Assembly: GCA_030830595.1 (NCBI GenBank)
Contig: JAURMS010000310.1
Coordinates: forward strand, 1 to 7,868
DNA from: Gammaproteobacteria bacterium
GTDB taxonomy: Bacteria > Pseudomonadota > Gammaproteobacteria > Steroidobacterales > Steroidobacteraceae
DNA length: 7,868 bases
Direction: 5' to 3'
The translations under genes and the position numbers were made by a program. This document shows positions 1-6,070 of this stretch, piece by piece; position 1 is the stretch's first letter, and every line of letters starts with the position of its first letter. The notes under the pieces were generated by a model. The model made no database searches. It was not told where the DNA came from and saw only the letters and a list, made by a program, of their open reading frames with translations.

Positions 1-609
1 GACCTGGAGGGCAGGCTCACGGCGCAAACAGAGGTCAGGCTCCTGTTTCTGTCCCGGATCCTCGAGGAGAAGGGGATCATCCGTGCCATCGACACACTCG
101 TCTGCCTCACCGGGCTTCTGCCTGGGCGCAGACTCGTTTTGGTGGTGGCGGGTGACGGGGAAGACCTGCAGGCAGCAAAATTGCACGCGGAGCGTGTGTG
201 TCCGGGGAAGGTCAGGTTCGTCGGTTTTCTGGAGGATGATGCAAAGCGGAGTATTCTTGCCGACTGTCACCTGATGCTCTTCCCGACCGCCTACGGGGAG
301 GGCCTGCCTAACTGCATTCTTGAGGGCATGTTGTTTGGGCAGCCCATCGTTTCACGCCGGGTTGGGGCGATTCCGGATGTGGTGGTGGATGGGGTCAATG
401 GATTCCTGACTGACAGCCTCGATCCTGCCCGGCTGGCGGAACTGTGCGCGCGGATCCTGTCGGATCAGGACACTTTCAGTTCCATGGCGCGAACCAACCG
501 CGCCGTGGCGCTCGAGCGCTATACCAATGAGGCTGTCAAGGAGCGTTTACTTGGCTACTATCGGGACATCCTCGGGCAGGACCCGGGGTTTCTGCCGAGA
601 AACACTTGA
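1..609 (+). CDS. GT4-family glycosyltransferase, C-terminal part (5' end outside the window)
   Basis: This frame is open from base 1 to a TGA at 607-609, giving 202 residues with no start visible. It is the C-terminal nucleotide-sugar-binding Rossmann domain of a retaining GT-B glycosyltransferase of family GT4. Seen in the sequence: the family's FLSRILEEKG motif at the start of this domain (window codons 16-25), VVAGDGE around codons 48-54, and the E-x7-E donor-binding motif in GEGLPNCILE (E100 and E108). This is followed by GxPIVSxxxGAIPDVV and DGVNGFL. Such enzymes transfer a sugar from a nucleotide donor to a lipid-linked or polysaccharide acceptor on the cytoplasmic face of the membrane. 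Family members are usually about 350-400 residues, so roughly half is missing. It overlaps the next gene by 4 bases, so the two are probably translationally coupled. Acceptor and sugar cannot be told. By eye its base composition is less GC-rich than sucA. Confidence 0.93.
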   Translation, partial: DLEGRLTAQTEVRLLFLSRILEEKGIIRAIDTLVCLTGLLPGRRLVLVVAGDGEDLQAAKLHAERVCPGKVRFVGFLEDDAKRSILADCHLMLFPTAYGEGLPNCILEGMLFGQPIVSRRVGAIPDVVVDGVNGFLTDSLDPARLAELCARILSDQDTFSSMARTNRAVALERYTNEAVKERLLGYYRDILGQDPGFLPRNT

Positions 610-1967
610 CTAGCCCCGTCGCAGGGTCCGGCGTCTCTGCGACGCATGCGGGTGCAGCCTGGCCCTCGGCCAGGCAGGGCTGGTATGCCACCATCCTCCT
701 GACGTTCGCCTATACGGTGTCTTTCATTGACCGGCAGGTCCTTAACCTGTTGGTCACGCCCATTCAGGTGGATCTAGGCCTGACGGATACCCAGATCAGC
801 CTGCTGCAGGGGATGGCTTTCGTCCTGACCTATGTACTCATGAGTGTGCCGCTGGGTCGCTGGGTGGATCGGTCCAGCCGTGTCGGGATCCTGGCTGTGG
901 GCGTTGCTGCCTGGAGCGTCGCCACCATGGCCTGCGGGGCGGCGCGCGGTTACCTTCAGTTGGGCCTGGCTCGCATGGGGGTGGGTGCTGGGGAGGCGAC
1001 CGTCACGCCGGTGGCCTGGTCCCTGCTGGCCGACTACTTTCCGCCGGACCGCCTGGCCCGGCCGGTCAGCGTGTTCCTGATGGGTCCCTATCTGGGTGCC
1101 GGGCTTGCCCTCATCCTTGGGGCCGAGGTCATCGAGTGGACGCGAGGCGTGGAGAGTATGACCCTGCCGTGGGTGGGCGAGGTCCGCCCCTGGCAATTGA
1201 CCTTCATCATCGTGGGCGCGCCGGGACTCCTGCTGGCTGCGATGCTGCTGACCATCCGCGAGCCGGTTCGTCGCGGGACACTACAGGCTGTCCCCACAGG
1301 CGCGGTGCCGTGGCCGGTGGTGTGGCAGCACGCTTGGCGACACCGCAGGGTGTATTTCGCCTTCCTGGTCGGCGTGCCTTTCAACGTGGTGCTGTTGTAC
1401 GGGCTGCAGTCCTGGGTGCCCACTTTCCTGGTGCGCGTCCACGAGTGGGACCTGCCGCTGGCGGGGCGAGCCTACGGGGTCGTGGCCCTGGTGTCTGGCT
1501 CCGCGGGCGTGCTGGCAGGGCCGGTGGCAGCCCGCTGGCTCGCGTCGAGGGGCCGGGCTGATGCCCCGCTCAGAATTGCGGCCTGGTCCGCAGGGCTGGC
1601 CTCCCTGAGCGCGATTGCGGGCGTGCTGCAGCCCGATGCCTGGCTTTCACTCGCCCTCATCGGGGTGGCGAGTTTCTGGATCACCTTCCCCTTCGCGCTG
1701 ATCACCGCGGCGCTCCAGCGCGTCACCCCCAACGAGATGCGCGGGTTGGTGGCCGGGGTCTACGTGGTGATGGTCAGCGTCATGGGCCTGGGTCTCGGCC
1801 CCACCTTGGTGGCGGTGCTCACGGACAACGTGTTCCAGGACCCGGCGGCGGTAGGCAAGTCGCTGGCCCTGATGTTTGCCGGAGTGGGCCCCCTGGCCGT
1901 GCTCCTGCTGGCCAGCGGCATGAGTTCATATGCCGCCACCCTGCGAGAGGTGGAGTCGGCGCAGTGA
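606..1967 (+). CDS. Major facilitator superfamily transporter, Spinster-like
   Basis: A 453-residue inner-membrane protein with about 12 predicted helices, the usual MFS size. I place them by eye near residues 27-48, 64-84, 94-113, 117-140, 152-176, 197-216, 250-270, 287-310, 322-341, 346-369, 379-402 and 418-440. Seen motifs: SFIDRQ in helix 1 (D42, R43); loop 2-3 motif A, GRWVDRSSR (G84, D88, R89, R92); and ARMGVGAGEA in helix 4 (R123, E130). The helix-1 Asp-Arg pair with the helix-4 Glu is typical of bacterial Spinster-like (Spns) carriers, which are thought to be proton-coupled and to move lipids or organic anions. The true substrate is not readable. The TTG start at 606-608 is chosen because no ATG or GTG lies between it and helix 1; the next in-frame GTG falls inside helix 1. 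The ribosome site is weak (GAGA at 597-600), consistent with coupling to the overlapping upstream glycosyltransferase. Confidence 0.88.
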   Translation: MTSPVAGSGVSATHAGAAWPSARQGWYATILLTFAYTVSFIDRQVLNLLVTPIQVDLGLTDTQISLLQGMAFVLTYVLMSVPLGRWVDRSSRVGILAVGVAAWSVATMACGAARGYLQLGLARMGVGAGEATVTPVAWSLLADYFPPDRLARPVSVFLMGPYLGAGLALILGAEVIEWTRGVESMTLPWVGEVRPWQLTFIIVGAPGLLLAAMLLTIREPVRRGTLQAVPTGAVPWPVVWQHAWRHRRVYFAFLVGVPFNVVLLYGLQSWVPTFLVRVHEWDLPLAGRAYGVVALVSGSAGVLAGPVAARWLASRGRADAPLRIAAWSAGLASLSAIAGVLQPDAWLSLALIGVASFWITFPFALITAALQRVTPNEMRGLVAGVYVVMVSVMGLGLGPTLVAVLTDNVFQDPAAVGKSLALMFAGVGPLAVLLLASGMSSYAATLREVESAQ

Positions 1968-1971
1968 GGCC

Positions 1972-2691
1972 CTATTCGGCCTCGTCGAGGTCGGCCTGCA
2001 GGTCGCGGGTGAATTCGGCAGTCATGTAGTCAATCGAAACCGGGAGTTCTACCTCCAGACGGGGCAGGTGCTGCAGCGCCACCGTGATATGGCGAGTGGT
2101 ACAGGCCAGCAGGTGGCCGCCACGCTGGCGGTCCTCCGTCAGGAAATGCAGGTGCAGGCCCGGCACCGTGAGGTCGGCCATGAAGTTCGGCGTGACATAT
2201 CCGGCCATGGTTCCACTGCACGCGTGGAAATCGAACTCCGGCTGCTCCCGGGCGACCTCGACCAGCGGCCGGTAGCTGTCCTGGCGGGGCACCGAGCGGG
2301 TGCGCACGTGCGCAAACTGCCCGTCGATACGCACCGCATAGATCAGGTTCGGCGAGGGAATCATCTGCTGCAGGCGACGTTGCAGGCCCGCCAGGTCCAG
2401 CTGTTCTTCGAACGTCTCTACGGTGTCGGCAGAAAAGAAATTCACGCAGGCGTAGGGCGTAGCGGTGCCCGCCGGCACCGCGTAGGCCTGTCCGTCAGCC
2501 CTTAGCTGATAGACACGACCTTCAAGCATGACCAGTTCGCCGTCCAGGTCATTGAAGGTCCCCAGCCCGAAATCACCGTGCTCGGCCAGCGAGGCTACCG
2601 TTCGATCCTCGCGGTAGATGCCCTCCACCAGTGCCTTGACCGGTGCACTGACGAACAGGGCCCGCCGGCGGGACTCCCTGGTTTCCCTCAC
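1972..2691 (-). CDS. budA: Alpha-acetolactate decarboxylase
   Basis: A 239-residue protein that converts (S)-2-acetolactate to (R)-acetoin and CO2 (EC 4.1.1.5), diverting carbon from branched-chain amino acid synthesis towards acetoin and 2,3-butanediol. Seen: HGDFGLGTFNDLDGEL (38-53), in which E52 matches the active-site Glu of the family; YAVRIDGQFAHVRTR, with R132 the likely active-site Arg; HACSGTMAGYVTP (156-168); and the zinc site HLHF with a distal His, H180-x-H182-x10-H193. The H-x-H-x10-H spacing equals that of the Brevibacillus enzyme (His194, 196, 207). Length fits cytoplasmic family members (about 240-260). There is no signal peptide, so cytoplasmic action is inferred. The frame stays open upstream to 3030, but that part runs antiphase through the quinoprotein gene. 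The GTG at 2691-2689 is the start because it follows a good ribosome site and directly precedes the conserved N-terminal block. It lies 8 bases after the quinoprotein stop, so the two form an operon. No acetolactate synthase is present in the window. alsD is an equivalent symbol. Confidence 0.92.
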   Translation of the reverse strand: MRETRESRRRALFVSAPVKALVEGIYREDRTVASLAEHGDFGLGTFNDLDGELVMLEGRVYQLRADGQAYAVPAGTATPYACVNFFSADTVETFEEQLDLAGLQRRLQQMIPSPNLIYAVRIDGQFAHVRTRSVPRQDSYRPLVEVAREQPEFDFHACSGTMAGYVTPNFMADLTVPGLHLHFLTEDRQRGGHLLACTTRHITVALQHLPRLEVELPVSIDYMTAEFTRDLQADLDEAE

Positions 2692-2696
2692 CCCCG

Positions 2697-2701
2697 TCCT
2701 C
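2697..2701 (-). promoter_or_regulatory. Ribosome binding site deciding the acetolactate decarboxylase start
   Basis: The minus strand reads GAGGA, then five bases, then GTG at 2691-2689. The site overlaps the last two bases of the quinoprotein TGA stop (2702-2700), so terminating ribosomes would sit on it. This supports translational coupling and the GTG start over the much longer open frame upstream. Confidence 0.7.
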
Positions 2702-4556
2702 AGCGTCCGTCTACCGAGAAGGCCAGCAGTACGTTGCCGGGAAGGTGCCCGAAGATTCCGTAGCCCGAATTGATGTAAAGCATGCCGTCGTAGACCACCG
2801 GGCCGGGGCCGCCCATCGAGCCGCCCCTGGCCACCAGGCCGGAGAGGGTCTTGATATCCACCCGACTGTCGAATTCCCAGACCACCTTGCCGGTGGCGGA
2901 GTCGTAGGCGCGAATCATCCCGTCCAGGTGCCCGGCAAAAATCACCCCGGGAATCGTGGTGGGGGCGGCGAGGATCCCAGGGTTGCAGAACGGCTCGTTG
3001 TTGCAACGATCGGGCGGGATGGACTCCCACAGGACCTTGCCGGACACCGGATCCAGGGCGTAGAGCCCAGGCTGCGGAGGACCGTCATAGACCTTGCCGT
3101 CTCCAGCATCCTTCAGGTCGGCCACGGGCGCATAAAGACGCTCGCTGTCTGCGGTCATGCCCCACTGGATGCCGCCCTGGATGCTGCCGCGTCCGAGCTG
3201 CGTTCGCCACAGGGTGCCAGCCTCGGGGCTGGCCAGGTCCACCGCCATGGCGGACCCGTCCTTGCTGCCGATAAGCACCAGTTGGCGCTCGTCAAGGGTA
3301 TCAAAGCGAACCAGGCCGGCACCGAGGTCCAAGTCCGGGCCCGCATCCTCCGGGCAGGTTTCCACGCCAAGCATGCAGCCTATGTTCCAGGCGTCTCCCT
3401 CGAAGGCCTGCCAGTGCCATTTGATGGCGCCCGTGCCGAGATCCAGCCCAATGACTGAATTGGTGTAGGCCGTGGTGGGCTGGGAATAATTGTTTCCAGT
3501 GGTAGCGAAGACCACGCCACGCTTCGTATCCAGGGTGAGGGGCGACCACACAGCGCCACCGGAGGGACCAAACAGTTGGGTGCCGTTGCTGGTCTTGCGA
3601 GTCGGCGCGGGCTCCTCGCTGACGGTGAAGGTCTTCCACTTCTGTTCGCCGGTCGCCGCGTCGAGGGCCACCACCGAGCCCCTGAACTGGCAGCAGGGAT
3701 AGTCGCCATCGACCATCGCCTCTTCCAGCGAGGACACCGGAACGTACAGCACGCCGTCGTGATAGACCGACCCGCCCGTCATGGTGGCGTTGGCGTTATC
3801 GTCGGCGCGCACTTGCCAGACAAGTTTGCCGGTGAGGGCCTCCACCGCGTACACACGGCCGATCAGGTCGCCGAAGAAAGCCAGCGGCGCTTCGCCCGGT
3901 GAGGCGAGCAGGACCGGGGTGCGCACCTCTGCAGAGGCTCGGAAGGTCCAGCGTACGCAACCGGTGGCGGCATCCAGCGCATAGACGGTGCCATCCTGAC
4001 TGCCGGTGTAGAGGGCGCCGTAGCCCAAGGTGGGCTGCGACCGAGCCCGGATGGCGCCGGGGTAACCCAGCGCCCACTTCAATTTGAGTCGTGGCACTTC
4101 CGCAGCGGTGAGGCCGGCCATCTCGGCGGGAATAAAGCGGCTGTTATCCTCCTGGAAACCCCATCCGTCGATGCCCGGGACGGCAGCCGCATCGAAGCGT
4201 GCTTCCTCGGCGCCACAAGACGGCGGTGGGGCAGGGGGACGGTAGTCCGCGAACGAGATGCCGGTCAGGTATTCGGCGATCTCACGGCGCTGTTCTTCGC
4301 TGAGGGCAGACGCCTGAGCCTGCATGATGCCGGCGTTCATGGCGTGCAGGACCGCATCAGGCGGCAGGAACTGCAGCAGGGTCTTGCTGGGTGCCTTGGC
4401 CGCCAGCCCGGAGTGACAGGCGGCGCAGTGCTGCTCATAGAGCGCCGCACCGGAGGCCGCCCCGGCCTCGGCGGACGGCGCGGCGTCTGCCGACCAGGCG
4501 GAGGGCGAGAGCATGCATAGCGAGAGCAGGGTGACCGTCAGGCGCATCGAGTACAT
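2700..4556 (-). CDS. Secreted cytochrome c/PQQ quinoprotein dehydrogenase, polyvinyl-alcohol-dehydrogenase-like
   Basis: A 618-residue periplasmic fusion of an N-terminal class I cytochrome c and a C-terminal PQQ beta-propeller. Seen: a Sec signal peptide (residues 1 to about 22, ending SAWSA); one haem site CAACH (C44, C47, H48), with M73 or M78 as possible sixth ligand; then repeated propeller-blade tryptophan motifs of the form A-x-D-x-x-T/S-G-x-x-x-W ending at W203, W247, W307, W380, W450, W510 and W560. With the closing strand at the C terminus this makes eight blades. GNNYS (355-359) and GGIQWGM (461-467) are typical of the polyvinyl alcohol dehydrogenase (cytochrome) family, EC 1.1.2.6, whose members are about 640 residues and oxidise secondary alcohols using PQQ and calcium. 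Vicinal cysteines C288-C289 resemble the disulfide over PQQ in methanol dehydrogenase. The actual substrate is unknown; linkage to acetolactate decarboxylase suggests a C4 alcohol. The ATG at 4556 has GAGGT five bases upstream; the alternative Met4 has a poorer spacing. The protein needs PQQ and cytochrome c maturation genes from elsewhere. Confidence 0.9.
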   Translation of the reverse strand: MYSMRLTVTLLSLCMLSPSAWSADAAPSAEAGAASGAALYEQHCAACHSGLAAKAPSKTLLQFLPPDAVLHAMNAGIMQAQASALSEEQRREIAEYLTGISFADYRPPAPPPSCGAEEARFDAAAVPGIDGWGFQEDNSRFIPAEMAGLTAAEVPRLKLKWALGYPGAIRARSQPTLGYGALYTGSQDGTVYALDAATGCVRWTFRASAEVRTPVLLASPGEAPLAFFGDLIGRVYAVEALTGKLVWQVRADDNANATMTGGSVYHDGVLYVPVSSLEEAMVDGDYPCCQFRGSVVALDAATGEQKWKTFTVSEEPAPTRKTSNGTQLFGPSGGAVWSPLTLDTKRGVVFATTGNNYSQPTTAYTNSVIGLDLGTGAIKWHWQAFEGDAWNIGCMLGVETCPEDAGPDLDLGAGLVRFDTLDERQLVLIGSKDGSAMAVDLASPEAGTLWRTQLGRGSIQGGIQWGMTADSERLYAPVADLKDAGDGKVYDGPPQPGLYALDPVSGKVLWESIPPDRCNNEPFCNPGILAAPTTIPGVIFAGHLDGMIRAYDSATGKVVWEFDSRVDIKTLSGLVARGGSMGGPGPVVYDGMLYINSGYGIFGHLPGNVLLAFSVDGR

Positions 4557-4572
4557 GTTTACCTCGTGGGTC

Positions 4573-4589
4573 GTTCCAGCAGCAGGAAC
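4573..4589. repeat. 17-base inverted repeat upstream of the quinoprotein gene, possible operator
   Basis: GTTCC (4573-4577) and GGAAC (4585-4589) are perfect 5-base inverted arms around a 7-base centre, 17 bases from the quinoprotein start codon. The repeat lies where transcription would begin from the candidate promoter just upstream, so it could bind a repressor or form a small hairpin in the leader. Short arms like these can occur by chance, and no regulator gene is in the window. Confidence 0.35.
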
Positions 4590-4619
4590 ACTTTACTGTC
4601 AGATTAAAGGATCAGGCAA
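4590..4619 (-). promoter_or_regulatory. Candidate sigma-70-type promoter for the quinoprotein-decarboxylase operon
   Basis: Reading the minus strand, TTGCCT (4619-4614) matches four of six bases of the -35 box. TAAAGT (4595-4590) matches four of six of the -10 box, with an 18-base spacer. Transcription would start near 4583, giving a leader of about 27 bases. The 73-base gap after the peptidase gene is wide enough for an independent promoter, and it is clearly more AT-rich than its surroundings. The match is weak and the pair may also be reached by read-through. Confidence 0.35.
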
Positions 4620-4629
4620 ACGGGCCGCC

Positions 4630-5943
4630 TTACTGCAGCCCGAGGCGGTGAATCAGGATTGCTGCCCGTTGGGCTGCAACGGGCAGGGAAGACAGGTAGA
4701 ACAACTCGTCTGGCGAGTGCGCACCCTCCCCATAGCCGCCCAGGCCGGCCAGGGCGTCGGTATGGGGCGCAACGAAGGAGATGTCGGCGGCGCCGCGCCG
4801 TGCAGGGTCAAAAGCCGGCATCGGCTTGCGTCCTAGCGCCACGTTGATGTCCGAGAGCATCAACCGTAGACGTTCGTTGCCCTCGGTCGGGGCCATGGCG
4901 GGGTAACTGTCGTTGAAGCTGATCGTTGCATCCGTGTGGGGCAGGTGACGCGCCACCACCTGCTGCATGGCCTCACGGGCGCGCTGGGTTTGATCCTCGG
5001 ACAGCGTCCGCAAGCCGCCATGGACCACCACCCTCGACGGGACGACGTTGGTCTTGCCGTAGGCGGTGCCTCGGGAGCCTTCCGGGTCGTAGCTGACTTC
5101 CGTGCCACCCAGAATGGTGCCGGCGTTGAAGGTCAGGTAGCGCTCGCCGCGGACCTCGTCATAGAAGCCGTTGAGGATGCGGGAGGCCTCGAAAATGGCG
5201 CCTGCACCGGTGGACTCGCTGAAGATGCCGGCCGAATGCGCCTGCTTGCCGGTGACCTCCAGCACCCAGTCGCTGGAGCTGCGACGGGCCACGGTCGCCC
5301 ATTCCTCGCCGTCTTCCCGTATGCCGGACTCGAACCCGAGGGCCACGTCGGCCCAGTGGCCCGCCTCGATAAGGTGTCGACGCGACTCGGCGAGGGGCTC
5401 GCCCGGGCTCTCCTCGTCGCCAGTGAGCACCACCGTAATCTGCAGCCCCTCGAGCAGGCCCTGTGCGGCCAGCCCCCGCAGGGCATGCAGCAGGATCACG
5501 TTCCCGGATTTCATGTCGTAGACGCCCGGCCCGCGGGCGACGTCACCGTCTACCGTGTAAGCCTGGAAGCTGTCATCGGCCTCGTACACGGTGTCGAGGT
5601 GCCCGATCAGGAGCACCTTACGGCCGCGGTCTCCGGCGTGGCGAGCAATCAGGTGTCCCCCGCGCTTCATGGCAGGCGCCTGTTCGACCCATTCGGTCAC
5701 GAAGCCGATGGCTTCAAATTCACGGCCCAGTCGCTCGCCGACCCGCCGAACGCCTTCGGGGTTCAGCGTGCCGCTGTTGATGTTGACGGTCTCCTCGAGA
5801 ATCGCCTCGGCCTCGCCTGCATGCTCCTGTATCCAGTCGGCCAGGCTCCTTTCCTCGACGGTCAGCGGCGCCTCGGCAACAGCCCATGGGGTAATCAGGC
5901 AGGCGGTCAGGAGGAGCACCGCACGGCTTTCGATGAATTTCAT
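4630..5943 (-). CDS. Exported M20-family zinc metallopeptidase, carboxypeptidase G2-like
   Basis: A 437-residue hydrolase of peptidase family M20, most like glutamate carboxypeptidase (CPG2) and related exopeptidases that release C-terminal amino acids from peptides or N-acyl/pteroyl conjugates. Seen metal and catalytic residues, in order: GHLDTVY (H115, with D117 supporting), VYDMKSG (D143, bridging the two zincs), TGDEESP (E177 as general base, E178 as ligand), GFESG (E205), and GEGAHSPDE near the C terminus (H409). All five zinc ligands are present at spacings close to CPG2. The lid/dimerisation domain spans about 218-330 and carries KQAHSAG (H236), the His contributed across the dimer. 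The N terminus is an export signal: MKFIESR, a hydrophobic stretch, then AVA-EA, cleaved near residue 23. An LTAC sequence at 12-15 also fits a lipobox, so a lipoprotein is possible. The ATG at 5943 has only a weak ribosome site (AAGTGA). Substrate is not determinable from sequence. Confidence 0.88.
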   Translation of the reverse strand: MKFIESRAVLLLTACLITPWAVAEAPLTVEERSLADWIQEHAGEAEAILEETVNINSGTLNPEGVRRVGERLGREFEAIGFVTEWVEQAPAMKRGGHLIARHAGDRGRKVLLIGHLDTVYEADDSFQAYTVDGDVARGPGVYDMKSGNVILLHALRGLAAQGLLEGLQITVVLTGDEESPGEPLAESRRHLIEAGHWADVALGFESGIREDGEEWATVARRSSSDWVLEVTGKQAHSAGIFSESTGAGAIFEASRILNGFYDEVRGERYLTFNAGTILGGTEVSYDPEGSRGTAYGKTNVVPSRVVVHGGLRTLSEDQTQRAREAMQQVVARHLPHTDATISFNDSYPAMAPTEGNERLRLMLSDINVALGRKPMPAFDPARRGAADISFVAPHTDALAGLGGYGEGAHSPDELFYLSSLPVAAQRAAILIHRLGLQ

Positions 5944-5976
5944 GGATCACTTCTGTATCAAGGAGTTGGGCGTTCC

Positions 5977-5982
5977 ACTATA
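5977..5982 (-). promoter_or_regulatory. Overlapping minus-strand -10-like box (TATAGT), possible M20 peptidase promoter
   Basis: On the minus strand the same bases read TATAGT (5982-5977), five of six matches to the -10 consensus, offset two bases from the plus-strand box. Transcription would start near 5970, about 27 bases ahead of the peptidase ATG at 5943. The -35 region (CGGCAC at 6005-6000) is poor. The arrangement fits a bidirectional promoter sharing one AT-rich core, but this is inferred from sequence alone. Confidence 0.35.
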
Positions 5983-5984
5983 AT
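5979..5984 (+). promoter_or_regulatory. Perfect TATAAT -10 box, likely the sucA promoter
   Basis: TATAAT is an exact match to the sigma-70 -10 consensus in a GC-rich setting where it is unlikely by chance. Transcription would start near 5991, leaving an untranslated leader of about 80 bases before sucA. The -35 region is poor: at 17-base spacing the hexamer is TATCAA (5956-5961), and there is no extended -10 TG. An activator or strong -10 dependence may compensate. Confidence 0.5.
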
Positions 5985-6070
5985 GCCTCCAGTGGTGCGG
6001 TGCCGCTTCCCCCGGCCCCGCGCCGAATCCCAACTGGCCGCACAATGCGACTGGAGCCAAGGTCAAGGCC

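Larger units (their letters stand above)
5944..6070. promoter_or_regulatory. Divergent intergenic region between the M20 peptidase and sucA
   Basis: This 127-base gap separates two genes transcribed away from each other, so it must hold promoters for both unless one is reached from further away. The left half is AT-richer and contains the -10-like boxes listed separately. The right half (about 5997-6030) is very GC-rich and cytosine-heavy on the plus strand and would be the sucA leader. Just before sucA there are two AAGG sequences (6059-6062 and 6065-6068); the first, 8 bases from the ATG, is the likelier ribosome site. CCACT (5975-5979) and AGTGG (5991-5995) form a short inverted repeat that brackets the -10 box. 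I see no terminator or riboswitch here. Confidence 0.6.

Noticed and set aside
139..609. The glycosyltransferase starting at an internal GTG at 139
   Set aside because: The same frame is open to base 1, and the family's FLSRILEEKG motif lies upstream of this codon. The gene simply begins outside the window.
1930..2505. A 191-codon plus-strand open frame opposite acetolactate decarboxylase
   Set aside because: It is the antisense of a gene with an intact zinc site and overlaps the transporter end. No recognisable domain.
2692..3030. N-terminal extension of the decarboxylase frame by 113 codons
   Set aside because: This part is out of phase with the quinoprotein C terminus, which is clearly coding there. 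The extension is Arg/Gly-rich without family similarity, and the GTG at 2691 has a good ribosome site and the expected family length.
5996..6030. GC-rich stretch with GCGG-TG-CCGC as a possible terminator or attenuator ahead of sucA
   Set aside because: The loop would be only two bases and there is no T-run after it. It is better explained as a GC-rich leader.
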